This document shows, piece by piece, positions 1-9,711 of a stretch of 28,306 nt of DNA. The number at the start of each line of letters is the position of its first letter. Position 1 is the stretch's first letter. The position numbers and the translations under genes were made by a program. Below the pieces are notes generated by a model. The model was given only the letters and a program-made list of their open reading frames with translations. It did no database searches and was not told where the DNA came from. The stretch is from DASPKX01 sp035627835 (lineage in GTDB: Bacteria; Verrucomicrobiota; Verrucomicrobiia; Limisphaerales; SXQI01): assembly GCA_035627835.1 (NCBI GenBank), contig DASPKX010000129.1, forward strand, positions 1-28,306, in the 5' to 3' direction.

Positions 1-2503
<2,503 letters not shown>

Positions 2504-2537
2504 AAGCGCCGAGCTGGGAGAAAGCCTGCCCAGCAAA

Positions 2538-2565
2538 GAGCCCCGGAGAATATGGAACGGGGTTC
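2538..2565 (-). terminator. Weak hairpin between the lipoprotein gene and alaS
   Basis: The arms GAGCCCCG (2538-2545) and CGGGGTTC (2558-2565) are complementary apart from one non-Watson-Crick position, around a 12-nt loop. Read on the minus strand the stem is followed only by a short T stretch (CTCTTTGC). It could end the lipoprotein transcript or belong to the alaS leader. Low confidence. Confidence 0.25.
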
Positions 2566-2692
2566 CGCAAAGCCAGCCGAAGTTTTGCGGTGAAACGTGT
2601 GTGTGGCAGTTCTGTTCAGCAAGGTGATTGCTCTTGGCTGTTCGGGCAGCTTGGGTTCGATTGCCTCCATGTGGAGCTTCACCCGGCTCCTG

Positions 2693-3214
2693 CTAAGGGC
2701 GCACGGGTGACAAATGCTCGTGGACGATCTTCCAGCCCTGTTTCGTGCGGAGAAAAACCATTGTCGCTTTCGCGGATTGATTGGACGTGTCGCGGGCAGC
2801 CTCAAAGCTGTAGTTGAGGATAAAAGTGGCGACGGCAGTTTGACCAAAGGCATCAACTTTGAGGTCGCGGGCTTCCATTCGTAAGCCTGCAACCGCTCCC
2901 AAACCTTTGTGTTCTGCGGCGCGCGCAAACTCGGAATCCTGACGTTCGGCTGCCTCACTGCCGAACTTGCTGAAGGAGGGGCCGTAATGATGGAAGGAAT
3001 CGAGGCGCGGCCAGTCTTTCTGCTCTGCCGCGTCGAAGATCCCTTGAAGCGCAGCTTCGATCTGCGGTCTCACCCGCGAGTTGGGCGGGGGAGTATTCCT
3101 ATTCGTGGCGCAGCCACATAAAAGCAAAGGTACGGCGAGAAGGGCTGCAAATAGCAGGCAAGTTGTGCGCGAACACCTCGGCGCGAGGCTTGAGAGTAGC
3201 GAGCGTGAGTTCAT
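2693..3214 (-). CDS. Lipoprotein with NTF2/SnoaL-like (DUF4440-type) fold
   Basis: A 173-aa protein. The N-terminus has a basic start, a hydrophobic stretch (LLFAALLAVPLLL) and a lipobox ending LLCGC at about residue 34, so it is probably a signal-peptidase II lipoprotein anchored in the envelope. The mature part has the pattern of small NTF2-like/DUF4440 domains: an initial helix (QIEAALQGIFDAAEQKDW), a short DSFHHYGPSFSKF segment, and strands near the C-terminus (AVATFILNY, ATMVFLRTKQGWKIVHEHLSP). The closing GWKIVHEHLSP is typical of SnoaL_3/DUF4440 proteins. These domains bind small ligands or act in protein interaction and often lack enzyme activity; no catalytic set is evident here. It lies upstream of alaS on the same strand but 189 bp away, so shared function is not implied. 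Confidence 0.75.
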   Translation of the reverse strand: MNSRSLLSSLAPRCSRTTCLLFAALLAVPLLLCGCATNRNTPPPNSRVRPQIEAALQGIFDAAEQKDWPRLDSFHHYGPSFSKFGSEAAERQDSEFARAAEHKGLGAVAGLRMEARDLKVDAFGQTAVATFILNYSFEAARDTSNQSAKATMVFLRTKQGWKIVHEHLSPVRP

Positions 3215-3390
3215 TTTGGGGTACTCCTGGACTAGGTTTATGACATGCTGCGAAGAGCTACCAATGCAAGCAAGCGGCTAAGGCCGCTGTCCGACAGCGT
3301 AGATGAGGCGGTATGGAAGAAGAATGGGGATACCCCCCCTGAAAAAAAGCGTCCTGATCGTGTTTTAGCGTGTTTTGTTGGCAAATTAGT

Positions 3391-3482
3391 GTGCACAGGA
3401 TCGTGTACAACAGCGTGTGCGGAGCGTGCATAGATCGTGCTCAACAATGTGTCGGGACATGCAGGATCGTGCTCAACAGATG
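3391..3482. repeat. Three-copy degenerate tandem repeat, about 33 bp per unit
   Basis: The core GATCGTG(C/T)(T/A)CAACA occurs three times in the same direction, with cores beginning near 3399, 3433 and 3465, a spacing of 34 and 32 bp. The sequence before each core is also related (GTGCAC, GCGTGCA, CATGC). A partial fourth copy, GATCGTGTT, lies just upstream near 3356. The spacing is close to three helical turns, as for an iteron or a protein-binding array, but decayed noncoding repeat DNA is equally possible. Confidence 0.6.
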
Positions 3483-3566
3483 GCCAGGTGAGAGCACAAA
3501 ACACGCGAAGCGAAGGGAGTATCTGATGGCAGCTGCGAACGGGATGCCACGCCGCTTTTACGGCTT

Positions 3567-3588
3567 GCCGCTGAGTGCGAGCAGCGGC
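3567..3588. repeat. Small inverted repeat
   Basis: GCCGCTG (3567-3573) and CAGCGGC (3582-3588) are perfectly complementary around an 8-nt loop. There is no T-tract, so it is not an intrinsic terminator. It may be a palindromic repeat element. Confidence 0.4.
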
Positions 3589-3641
3589 CCGCCGCCGAGA
3601 AGGTTGAAAAGTGTTCACGTTCATGGACCCCATCTTAAAGA

Positions 3642-3670
3642 GGGGGTCCGACACTGGATGTCGGACCCCC
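3642..3670. repeat. REP-like perfect 12-bp hairpin
   Basis: GGGGGTCCGACA (3642-3653) and TGTCGGACCCCC (3659-3670) are exact reverse complements around the loop CTGGA. On the plus strand TTAGAATTTTT follows, a loose T-rich tail, so termination is possible. No plus-strand gene lies immediately upstream, and the strength and isolation of the element fit a repetitive extragenic palindrome better. Confidence 0.6.
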
Positions 3671-3802
3671 TTAGAATTTTTGGGCGCCGCAAACATTCAG
3701 AATCCAGAGAAGGTGAACATGCGCCCGTTTATCCTCCACTATGTTTCCCTGCCCCTCGGCGATTTAGTCCGCAATCTCAGTATTTCCCCCATTTTCGGGG
3801 TG

Positions 3803-3824
3803 ATTCCTTGATTGCGTAAGGAAT
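3803..3824. repeat. Inverted repeat ahead of the PRC/DUF2382 gene
   Basis: ATTCCTT (3803-3809) and AAGGAAT (3818-3824) pair perfectly around 8 nt. A smaller CCCC/GGGG hairpin (3787-3790 with 3797-3800) precedes it directly. The pair sits about 100 bp before the ATG at 3928 and could be an operator or a remnant of the repeat cluster. Confidence 0.35.
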
Positions 3825-3927
3825 GGGATGATGTTGCACGCATAGCTGAAGTGGCGGAGGGGTTCGGCTCTTCGATTTTCCACCAACAGCTCAACACGAG
3901 TAACATTTTAAGAGGGAATCTTTTTCT

Positions 3928-4071
3928 ATGAAGCGGGACAATTAAAGAGGCGGGGATAAGAACCCGGATCCAATCACAGGCGCTCCGGGCGCGCATCCAG
4001 TCGGCACAGGAGTTGGCGCAGCGGCCGGAGGTGCAGCCGGTGCGGCGGCGGGAGCAGCAGCTGGGGCTGCC
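3928..4071 (+). other. Interrupted 5' end of the PRC/DUF2382 gene: in-frame TAA at codon 6
   Basis: An ATG at 3928 follows AGAGGGA (3911-3917), which lies 10 nt upstream and is a plausible ribosome binding site. It is in the same frame as the long CDS starting at 4072. It reads M-K-R-D-N-stop (TAA at 3943-3945), then continues open through NPDPITGAPGAHPVGTGVG and an Ala/Gly-rich zipper straight into the downstream CDS. That sequence looks like the normal N-terminus of this protein family. No ATG, GTG or TTG lies in frame between the TAA and 4072. A T-to-A change at 3943 (TAA to AAA) would restore one open frame. Confidence 0.7.
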
Positions 4072-4983
4072 ATGGGGACAGCGGGGGCTGGACCGATCGG
4101 GACAGGCATCGGCGCTGCTGTCGGAGCAATCGTCGGCGGTTTGGCCGGAAAGGGCACGGCGGAGGGGTTGAACCCGACGACCGATGCCGGCGAAGGCCGA
4201 TTCATCGACTACACTGTCGTGGATAGCAACGAGGAGAAGGTTGGAACTGTCGATTCGGTGTGGTTGGACAACAACAATGATCCCGCGTATCTGGCGGTGC
4301 GGACCGGATGGCTCGGCATGGGCCGCCATTATGTGGTGCCCGCGCAAAACGCGCATGTGCAGAATCGCTCCCGGCAAATTCGGCTGCCGTACACATTGGA
4401 GCAGCTTCGTGGCGCACCAGAGTTCGACAGCTCAGCATCGCTCCAAACTGCGGATGAGGAGCGGATCGGAACGTATTTTGGCTCGCATGGGTTCAAGCGC
4501 GACAATTGGCTGCGCCAGGAAGCCGCGCAACGCCCTGCGGGCGGAGCGACCGCGCCTGAGGAGGCTCGTGTGCAGTTGAAGGAGGAGCAGGTTAAGGTGG
4601 GCAAGCGGGAGGTCGAGTACGGCGGTGTGCGGCTGCGCAAAGTTGTTCGCACGGAAGTCGTTCAACAACCCGTTGAGCTGAAGCGGGAGGAAATCGTGAT
4701 CGAACGGGTGCCAGTCGGCGAAGCCGCGCCGACATCTGATTTCACCGATGAGGAGATTTACGTGCCGCTGCGCCGTGAGGAAGCGGTCGTGGCGAAGGAA
4801 GCGCATGTGACGGAGGAAGTCCGCCTGGGTAAACGCCAGGAGCGTGAGCAGCAGACGGTCTCCGAAACGGTGCGGAAGGAAGATGTGGAGATTCAGCAGG
4901 AAGGGGAAGCTTCACGGGTAAGCGCCACGGGAACGCGCGAGCGCCCAGCTCCTTACCAACCGAAGGAACGGAGCCGGAGCTAA
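4072..4983 (+). CDS. Glycine-zipper / PRC-barrel / DUF2382 (YsnF-AvaK type) stress protein
   Basis: A 303-aa reading from the first usable ATG. The start truncates the glycine-zipper region (GAAVGAIVGGLAGKGTAEG remains at residues 17-35). A PRC-barrel follows at about residues 40-110 (GRFIDYTVVDSNEEKVGTV, DPAYLAVRTG, HYVVPAQ). The C-terminal half, about residues 165-290, is a DUF2382 domain of charged strands with the typical pattern VQLKEEQVKVGKREVEYG, KREEIVIERVPVG and EEIYVPLRREEAVVAKE. Proteins with this architecture are associated with general stress responses in bacteria; the biochemical role is unknown. No ribosome binding site precedes 4072, while a good one precedes the ATG at 3928, so the gene is either a recent nonsense pseudogene, affected by a sequence error, or expressed in shortened form. 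It stands alone and ends at a clear terminator. Confidence 0.85.
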   Translation: MGTAGAGPIGTGIGAAVGAIVGGLAGKGTAEGLNPTTDAGEGRFIDYTVVDSNEEKVGTVDSVWLDNNNDPAYLAVRTGWLGMGRHYVVPAQNAHVQNRSRQIRLPYTLEQLRGAPEFDSSASLQTADEERIGTYFGSHGFKRDNWLRQEAAQRPAGGATAPEEARVQLKEEQVKVGKREVEYGGVRLRKVVRTEVVQQPVELKREEIVIERVPVGEAAPTSDFTDEEIYVPLRREEAVVAKEAHVTEEVRLGKRQEREQQTVSETVRKEDVEIQQEGEASRVSATGTRERPAPYQPKERSRS

Positions 4984-5008
4984 GAAGTTAGATCCAGTGC
5001 CACGAAAC

Positions 5009-5037
5009 AGCCCAGCATGCCAGCGTGCTGGGCTTTT
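5009..5037 (+). terminator. Intrinsic terminator after the PRC/DUF2382 gene
   Basis: AGCCCAGCA (5009-5017) and TGCTGGGCT (5026-5034) form a perfect 9-bp stem around 8 nt, followed by a short T tract. It starts 26 bp after the TAA at 4981-4983. On the minus strand the stem is followed by TGTTTCG, so it might also stop the long minus-strand operon ending at 5220, though weakly. Confidence 0.75.
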
Positions 5038-5219
5038 GCTTTGGACAGGGATTTGCGGACAAGAAGTGAACGCGGAGGCGCAGAGGGTGATGGAGGTAGC
5101 AGAGAGGAGCAAGGCAAAGGAGGAACATGGCTGACCGGAAACAGGAGTGTTTGACTCCCTCTTGCTGACTGGAGAAACGAACCTGGTGGAGGTGTGCCGT
5201 GGCGAGCTGGAATAAGGGC

Positions 5220-7118
5220 TTACGGGCGCGCGAGAGCTTCGCGGATGCGGGAGTAGAGTTCGTTGGGTTGGCAGGGCTTTTGCACGAAGCCGCAGACACC
5301 AGAGTTGAGGATGCGCGTTCTGAGTTCGGGCTCGAGGTAGCCGCTCGCGAAGATGGCTTTGAGATTAGGCGCTGTCTGGCGCATGCGCTGGAACATTTCC
5401 CAACCGCCAAGTTTTGGCAGGCCCATGTCAGCCAACAGCAGCGAGATGGCTTCCCGGTTACGGGCAAAGACTTCCAGGCCCTCATGCCCGTCACAGGCGG
5501 TGAGAACCTTGTATCCTTTCGTCTCCAAGAGAGTCTGCATCAGCTCGCGCAGGAGTTCCTCGTCTTCAACCAGGAGAATGGTTTCCGACCCAAGGGAATC
5601 CTCTGTAACGGAATGGCTTTCTGGCTTGGGCGATGGAGACTGTTGGGCAAGGACCGGAAAATAGAGGTGGAAGCAGCTCCCTTTGCCCGGCTCTGACTCC
5701 ACATCGACATAGCCTGAATGGGCCTTGGCAATGCCATAAACGACCGCGAGGCCAAGGCCGGTGCCTTTGGATCCTTTAGTCGTAAAAAACGGTTCGAAAA
5801 TTCGGCGCCGGGTGGCTTCGTCCATCCCCGCGCCGGTGTCCTGCACAGAAAGGCGAATGTAGCGAGTGGATTGGCCATTTGTTTTGCGCAGGGGAGTTGG
5901 CAGTTGGTCCCCTTCGACGAGGACCGCGCTGATGGTGAGGTCCCCTGCTCCATTCATGGCGTCCCGCGCATTCACGCAGAGATTTAAAAGAGCCTGATTC
6001 ACCTGGTTGGAGTCGGCCACCAGCACGGGAAGCCCGGGGGCGAGCGTCCTTTTAAGAACAATCTCCTTGGGAAAAGTCTCGGAGATCATCCGCAGGAACT
6101 CCGGCACAAGCTGCTCGATCTGAAGGGGCTCGGCTTCGACGGAAGTTTTGCGCGCAAAGGTGAGGATTTGGCGCACGAGGCCGGCGCCGCGAGACACGGC
6201 TTGCTCAATGGCTGCCAGACTTGAAGAGAGCGCTTCCGGTGTGCGGATGTTTTCTTTAGCCCGCCAGGCATGGCCGGAAATGATTGCCAACAGATTGTTG
6301 AAGTCGTGGGCCACACCCCCTGCCAGCGAACCCATGGACTCCATCTTCTGGGCCTGTCGCACATGGGCCTCGAGAATAAGGCGCGACGTAACGTCGTGAA
6401 CGAGCAGCAGCACCGCTTGAACGCCGCCAAACGAGAGCGGATTGCCGGTGAGTTCCACGTCAATGAAGGAGCCATCCTTGCGCCGGTGGCGGGAGGAGAG
6501 CGGCGCGTTTGGGCGAACATCCGACAGCGGGGTTTCGTGGGCTCGATCTGAGGCAAGCTCCGCCAGGGAAAGTTGGCGAAATTCCTCAGTTGAGTAGCCG
6601 TAAAGATTTTCGGCCGCAGTGTTCACGCCAAGAAACGCTGAGGTTGCAGCCTCGACGACGAACATGGCGTGCGGGTTTTGGTCGAAAAGGAGCTGGTACT
6701 GCTCTTTGCTGGAGCGGAGTTCGCGCTCAGCGGCTTTGCGTTGGAGAGCATGCCGGATTGAGCGCTCCAGAAGCGCTGGGGTAATTTGGCCTTTTACGAG
6801 GTAGTCGGCTGCGCCAGCGGCCATGGCTGCTTTATCGATCTCCTCGGCGCCAAGGCCGGTGAGGAGAATCATCGGGACGTCGAAGCCAGCCTGAGTGGCG
6901 GCAGCGAGCAGTTCCAAGCCGCTGTGCGCGCCCAGCCGATAATCCACTAACGCAATGGAATGAGATCGCTTCTCAAGCGTGGCTAAAGCCGACTCATAAT
7001 CACTGACCCAATCGAGATGCCAATTCTTCCGGCCGCTGGAGGAGAGAAGATCGCGAGCAATGATGTAGTCATCCTCGTCATCCTCAATCAGCAGAATGCG
7101 AATGTGGTCAGAACTCAT
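5220..7118 (-). CDS. Hybrid histidine kinase, REC-PAS-HisKA-HATPase-REC
   Basis: A 632-aa soluble sensor kinase with no membrane segment. An N-terminal receiver spans about residues 5-125, with the acidic pocket IEDDEDD, phospho-acceptor D59 in LVDYRLG and K109. A PAS domain follows at about 138-250 (YQLLFDQNPHAMFVVE, RRKDGSFIDVELTG). HisKA has H271 in GGVAHDFNNLL. The ATPase domain has the N box LLNLCVNARDAM (N383), G1 DTGAGM (427-432), F box FEPFFTTK and G2 GTGLGLAVVYG. A C-terminal receiver covers about 512-630 with D564 in LLLADMGLP and K614 in FVQKPC. Its start overlaps the stop of the upstream response regulator by ATGA, indicating translational coupling. It is the last gene of the five-gene operon. 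The leading receiver probably lets another kinase control it; there is no DNA-binding output domain. Confidence 0.93.
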   Translation of the reverse strand: MSSDHIRILLIEDDEDDYIIARDLLSSSGRKNWHLDWVSDYESALATLEKRSHSIALVDYRLGAHSGLELLAAATQAGFDVPMILLTGLGAEEIDKAAMAAGAADYLVKGQITPALLERSIRHALQRKAAERELRSSKEQYQLLFDQNPHAMFVVEAATSAFLGVNTAAENLYGYSTEEFRQLSLAELASDRAHETPLSDVRPNAPLSSRHRRKDGSFIDVELTGNPLSFGGVQAVLLLVHDVTSRLILEAHVRQAQKMESMGSLAGGVAHDFNNLLAIISGHAWRAKENIRTPEALSSSLAAIEQAVSRGAGLVRQILTFARKTSVEAEPLQIEQLVPEFLRMISETFPKEIVLKRTLAPGLPVLVADSNQVNQALLNLCVNARDAMNGAGDLTISAVLVEGDQLPTPLRKTNGQSTRYIRLSVQDTGAGMDEATRRRIFEPFFTTKGSKGTGLGLAVVYGIAKAHSGYVDVESEPGKGSCFHLYFPVLAQQSPSPKPESHSVTEDSLGSETILLVEDEELLRELMQTLLETKGYKVLTACDGHEGLEVFARNREAISLLLADMGLPKLGGWEMFQRMRQTAPNLKAIFASGYLEPELRTRILNSGVCGFVQKPCQPNELYSRIREALARP

Positions 7119-7585
7119 GCACCTGCGCGGGGGGCTTCAATTGGAAGCTCGACAATCTCAAACCAGTATTTGGAAACGGTTTTCATCACCTGCACAAGCC
7201 CGTCGAACGTGACGGGCTTGGTGATGAAGGAGTTCACGCCTAAATCGTAGGTGCGGTAAATATCCTCCTCAGCTTTTGAAGTGGTGAGGACGACCACTGG
7301 GATTTGGCGGAGTTGCGGGTCGGCCTTGATCTCGCGCAGAGCCTCACGCCCATCTTTCCGGGGCATGTTGAGATCCAGGAGAATCAAGCCTGGGCGCGGC
7401 GCGCTGGCAGGGTCTTTGAATTTGCCGCGGTGAAGGAGGTAATCCATCAACTCCTCCCCGTCCTCGACGCAACGGAGCTGGTTGACGAGCCGGTTCTCCT
7501 CCATCGCGTGTTTGGTGAGCAGCCGGTCGTCCGGATCATCGTCAGCCAGCAAGATAGTGATGGGTCGCAACTGGTCGTTGGTCAT
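7115..7585 (-). CDS. Stand-alone response regulator, Rcp1-type receiver
   Basis: A 156-aa single-domain receiver. It shows the acidic pocket LLADDDPDD (residues 12-20), phospho-acceptor D71 in ILLDLNMPRKDG, switch threonine T101 in VVLTTSK and K123 in ITKPV. The extended loop between the second helix and the third strand (YLLHRGKFKDPASAPRPG) and the C-terminal VMKTVSKYWFEIVELP are features of the Rcp1 family, the regulators of phytochrome-like kinases. There is no output domain, so it most likely shuttles phosphate or acts by protein contact. It overlaps both neighbours by ATGA (7582-7585 and 7115-7118), placing it between the membrane kinase and the hybrid kinase, which suggests it links the two. 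Confidence 0.93.
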   Translation of the reverse strand: MTNDQLRPITILLADDDPDDRLLTKHAMEENRLVNQLRCVEDGEELMDYLLHRGKFKDPASAPRPGLILLDLNMPRKDGREALREIKADPQLRQIPVVVLTTSKAEEDIYRTYDLGVNSFITKPVTFDGLVQVMKTVSKYWFEIVELPIEAPRAGA

Positions 7586-9126
7586 GCGCGCGTTTTATTC
7601 TGTTCGATCGGCAAGCTCACGATGAAGCTCGATCCGACGCCAGGGATGCTCCTGGCTGTGATTTCGCCTCCGTGGCGTTCGACTATCTTACGGCAAATGG
7701 CAAGGCCGATGCCAGTGCCTTCGTAAACCGACCGCGCATGGAGGCGTTGAAACACGCCGAAGATACGGTCGAGATATTTTTCGTCAAAGCCTATGCCGTT
7801 GTCGGTGATCGTTAGCCGGCAGATTTCCTCGCTCGGGGCGCTTTCACTCGCCTGCTGCCGGGACTCGATTTTCACGCGAGGAGGCTCCTCGGGCTTGCGG
7901 AATTTGAGCGCGTTTCCAACGAGATTTTGAATCAGTTGCCGCATTTGGGTTGGGTCAGCCTGGATTGAGCAAAGCGGACCCACCTCGACCACTCCCTGGG
8001 ATTGCTGAATGCGAACTTCCAGGTCGGAAATGACATCGCGCGCAACCTTGTTTAGATCGACCAGCTCGAAGGGTTGGACCTTTGTTGCGACACGAGAGAA
8101 GGAAAGCAGATCTTCAATGAGGGTTTGCATGCGCTTGGCGGCGCTTTGCATGCGGTTCAAGTAATCGCGGCCCTCCTCGTCCAAAGCCGCCTCATGCTTG
8201 AGCTTGAGGCGGTCCGCAAACGCCTGAACTTTCCGCAGCGGCTCCTGAAGGTCATGCGAGGCCACGTAGGCAAAGGATTGCAGCTCTTTGTTGCTGCGCT
8301 CGAGTTGGGTGGCGGTGGCTCGCAGTTGTTCTTCGGCCTCGCGGCGTTCCATTACTTCGTCCTGCAGCTCCTTGGTGCGCTCCTGAACGCGGATCTCCAG
8401 CTCGCTGCGGGCCTTTTCCAACTCCGCGTCGCGTATCTGGATTTGGTTAAGCATTTCGTTGAAGCCATCGATGAGTTCGCCGGTCTCATCGTTGCCATGC
8501 TTCGGCGCGCGAAGGTTATAGTTCTTTTGCGCGGAGACTTGCCGGGTGACTTCCGCAAGTTTGAGGATGGGGCGTGAAATCACCCGTTGAAAGGCCGAGG
8601 ACAAAAGCAGGGCTGCAACGGTGCCGACCGCGACCAGCGCGATGACAATCCATGCGAACTGTTGCCGGCGCTGAGCCAAGGGAAGCAGGTTCGAGCGGAG
8701 GAAAACGCGGCCGATCACTTCGTTTTGGTGAATAATCGGCCCGTGGTACTCCAGAAAGTTGCCGTTAAAAAACGCTTCAGGGCCTGGCCTGGTCGCATTG
8801 AACGGTGGCGGCGGATCGCCAGTCGTGACGGAGGAAACCTCTTCGCCCTGCGCGGTGTACAGAGCCGCAGTGATAATGTTGGGCTTGATCTTGAGGGCGT
8901 CGAGAATGCCTCGGGCGCTATCTGGATCCGCAAAGGCCACAGAGCCTGAACTCCACGAGCCTATCATGCCCCCCAGCGCTTTCACATCCTCAACCATGCT
9001 CCGGCGGGTCTCAATGGCATCCGAGACCATGAAGCCGATGGCGGCGAGAATAAGCGCGGCGGTGGACGTGGCCGTGATGACCGCAATGAGTTTGCGGCGA
9101 ATTGACAAGTTTTCCAGCAGGCCCAT
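7582..9126 (-). CDS. Membrane sensor histidine kinase with periplasmic CHASE8 domain and HAMP
   Basis: A 514-aa inner-membrane kinase. TM1 is at about residues 13-35 and TM2 at about 158-180. The periplasmic part between them reads as CHASE8, the sensor of the diguanylate cyclase YfiN/TpbB: GSVAFADPDSARGILDALK then KPNIITAALYTAQGEEV match the usual AFDDP...LxALxxxPxIxxAxLYDxxG pattern. HAMP follows at about 181-233, then a coiled coil at 232-288. HisKA has H291 in ASHDLQEPLRKV. The ATPase domain has NLVGNALKFRKPEEPP, DNGIGF and GTGIGLAICRKIVERHGG. This HisKA type is common in phytochrome-like kinases that pair with Rcp1-type receivers, and exactly such a receiver gene follows with an ATGA overlap. 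The YfiR-like gene immediately upstream, 4 bp away, supports periplasmic control of CHASE8 by YfiR. Confidence 0.93.
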   Translation of the reverse strand: MGLLENLSIRRKLIAVITATSTAALILAAIGFMVSDAIETRRSMVEDVKALGGMIGSWSSGSVAFADPDSARGILDALKIKPNIITAALYTAQGEEVSSVTTGDPPPPFNATRPGPEAFFNGNFLEYHGPIIHQNEVIGRVFLRSNLLPLAQRRQQFAWIVIALVAVGTVAALLLSSAFQRVISRPILKLAEVTRQVSAQKNYNLRAPKHGNDETGELIDGFNEMLNQIQIRDAELEKARSELEIRVQERTKELQDEVMERREAEEQLRATATQLERSNKELQSFAYVASHDLQEPLRKVQAFADRLKLKHEAALDEEGRDYLNRMQSAAKRMQTLIEDLLSFSRVATKVQPFELVDLNKVARDVISDLEVRIQQSQGVVEVGPLCSIQADPTQMRQLIQNLVGNALKFRKPEEPPRVKIESRQQASESAPSEEICRLTITDNGIGFDEKYLDRIFGVFQRLHARSVYEGTGIGLAICRKIVERHGGEITARSIPGVGSSFIVSLPIEQNKTRA

Positions 9127-9130
9127 GGCG

Positions 9131-9700
9131 CTACGGCTTTGGGCCGATCACTCGCGCGGCGACGCTGAGCAGCTTAGAGCTGAGTTTCAGCCCGGCTGCA
9201 TCCGTGGCCTGAGTGTTCACGTCGAATCGGACGCGGTTTCGTTCCAAATGGAAATTGACCGCGCCTCCAGCTTCAAGGAAGCCTTCGGACTCCCCGACCG
9301 TTAGGACTGGGCGGCCGCGGAGTTGGCGGATCATCTCAGCGGCATCACGACGCTCGGGGCCTGCAAGGAAGAGAATATGGGCAGATCCGTCGTAGCGACG
9401 CAGCGTGTCGAAATAACGGATATCAATGCTTCTGCCCTCGATGATCCGCCCTTGCACAGTGGTCTCAAGTTGCTTCCCAAATGGATTCTCACCGAGCACG
9501 CCGATGACCAAGGGCGCGGTGGTGTCCTTGAAGGTGTTCGTAGGCCAGGTGACGAACTTGGCGAAGTTGTACAGAAACGCGCTTTTGACCTCGTATTCGG
9601 AGGGGCCTTCCTTCTGCGCATGGGCAAGGACCAGCGCCACGTGGGCAAACGCCACCAGCAAAGCTGACCCTCGGAACCATTTCCAAACCATACCGTCCAT
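9131..9700 (-). CDS. YfiR family (DUF4154) periplasmic regulator
   Basis: About 189 aa from the ATG at 9700. An in-frame TTG at 9706 and an ATG at 9691 are alternative starts, and none has a strong ribosome binding site. A signal peptide (hydrophobic ALLVAFAHVALVLAHA) should send it to the periplasm. The mature start EYEVKSAFLYNFAKFVTWP is the signature of YfiR/DUF4154 proteins, followed by PLVIGVLGENPFG, an AHILFLAG strand and PVLTVGESEGFLEAGGAVNF near the C-terminus. In Pseudomonas aeruginosa YfiR binds and represses the CHASE8 sensor of the cyclase YfiN. Here the next gene encodes a kinase with that kind of sensor, so YfiR is inferred to gate kinase activity. The gene starts about 10 bp after the TonB receptor's stop and is surely in the same operon. 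I see no cysteine in the mature sequence, so redox control through disulfides, as described for P. aeruginosa YfiR, is not supported. Confidence 0.9.
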   Translation of the reverse strand: MDGMVWKWFRGSALLVAFAHVALVLAHAQKEGPSEYEVKSAFLYNFAKFVTWPTNTFKDTTAPLVIGVLGENPFGKQLETTVQGRIIEGRSIDIRYFDTLRRYDGSAHILFLAGPERRDAAEMIRQLRGRPVLTVGESEGFLEAGGAVNFHLERNRVRFDVNTQATDAAGLKLSSKLLSVAARVIGPKP

Positions 9701-9711
9701 TTGCAAACTGC

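Larger units (their letters stand above)
3215..3927. other. Gene-free interval with repeats and hairpins
   Basis: About 700 bp between the minus-strand lipoprotein gene and the plus-strand PRC/DUF2382 gene. Open frames occur on both strands but lack family signatures and run across inverted repeats. It holds a three-copy degenerate tandem repeat (3391-3482) and a run of hairpins at 3567-3588, 3642-3670, 3787-3800 and 3803-3824. Both flanking genes point outward, so promoters for both should lie here; I could not identify convincing -35/-10 pairs. Confidence 0.6.

Noticed and set aside
3391..3482. Possible CRISPR array
   Set aside because: Only three diverged copies of a core of about 14 bp, spacers too short and related to one another, and no cas genes.
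3238..3696. A 152-codon open frame on the minus strand
   Set aside because: It translates through the tandem repeat and the 12-bp palindrome and has no recognisable domain.
5040..5219. Possible small gene or repeat between the terminator and the hybrid kinase
   Set aside because: Only short frames, all shadows of the kinase or lacking a ribosome binding site. The purine-rich stretch at 5065-5125 looks like simple noncoding sequence.
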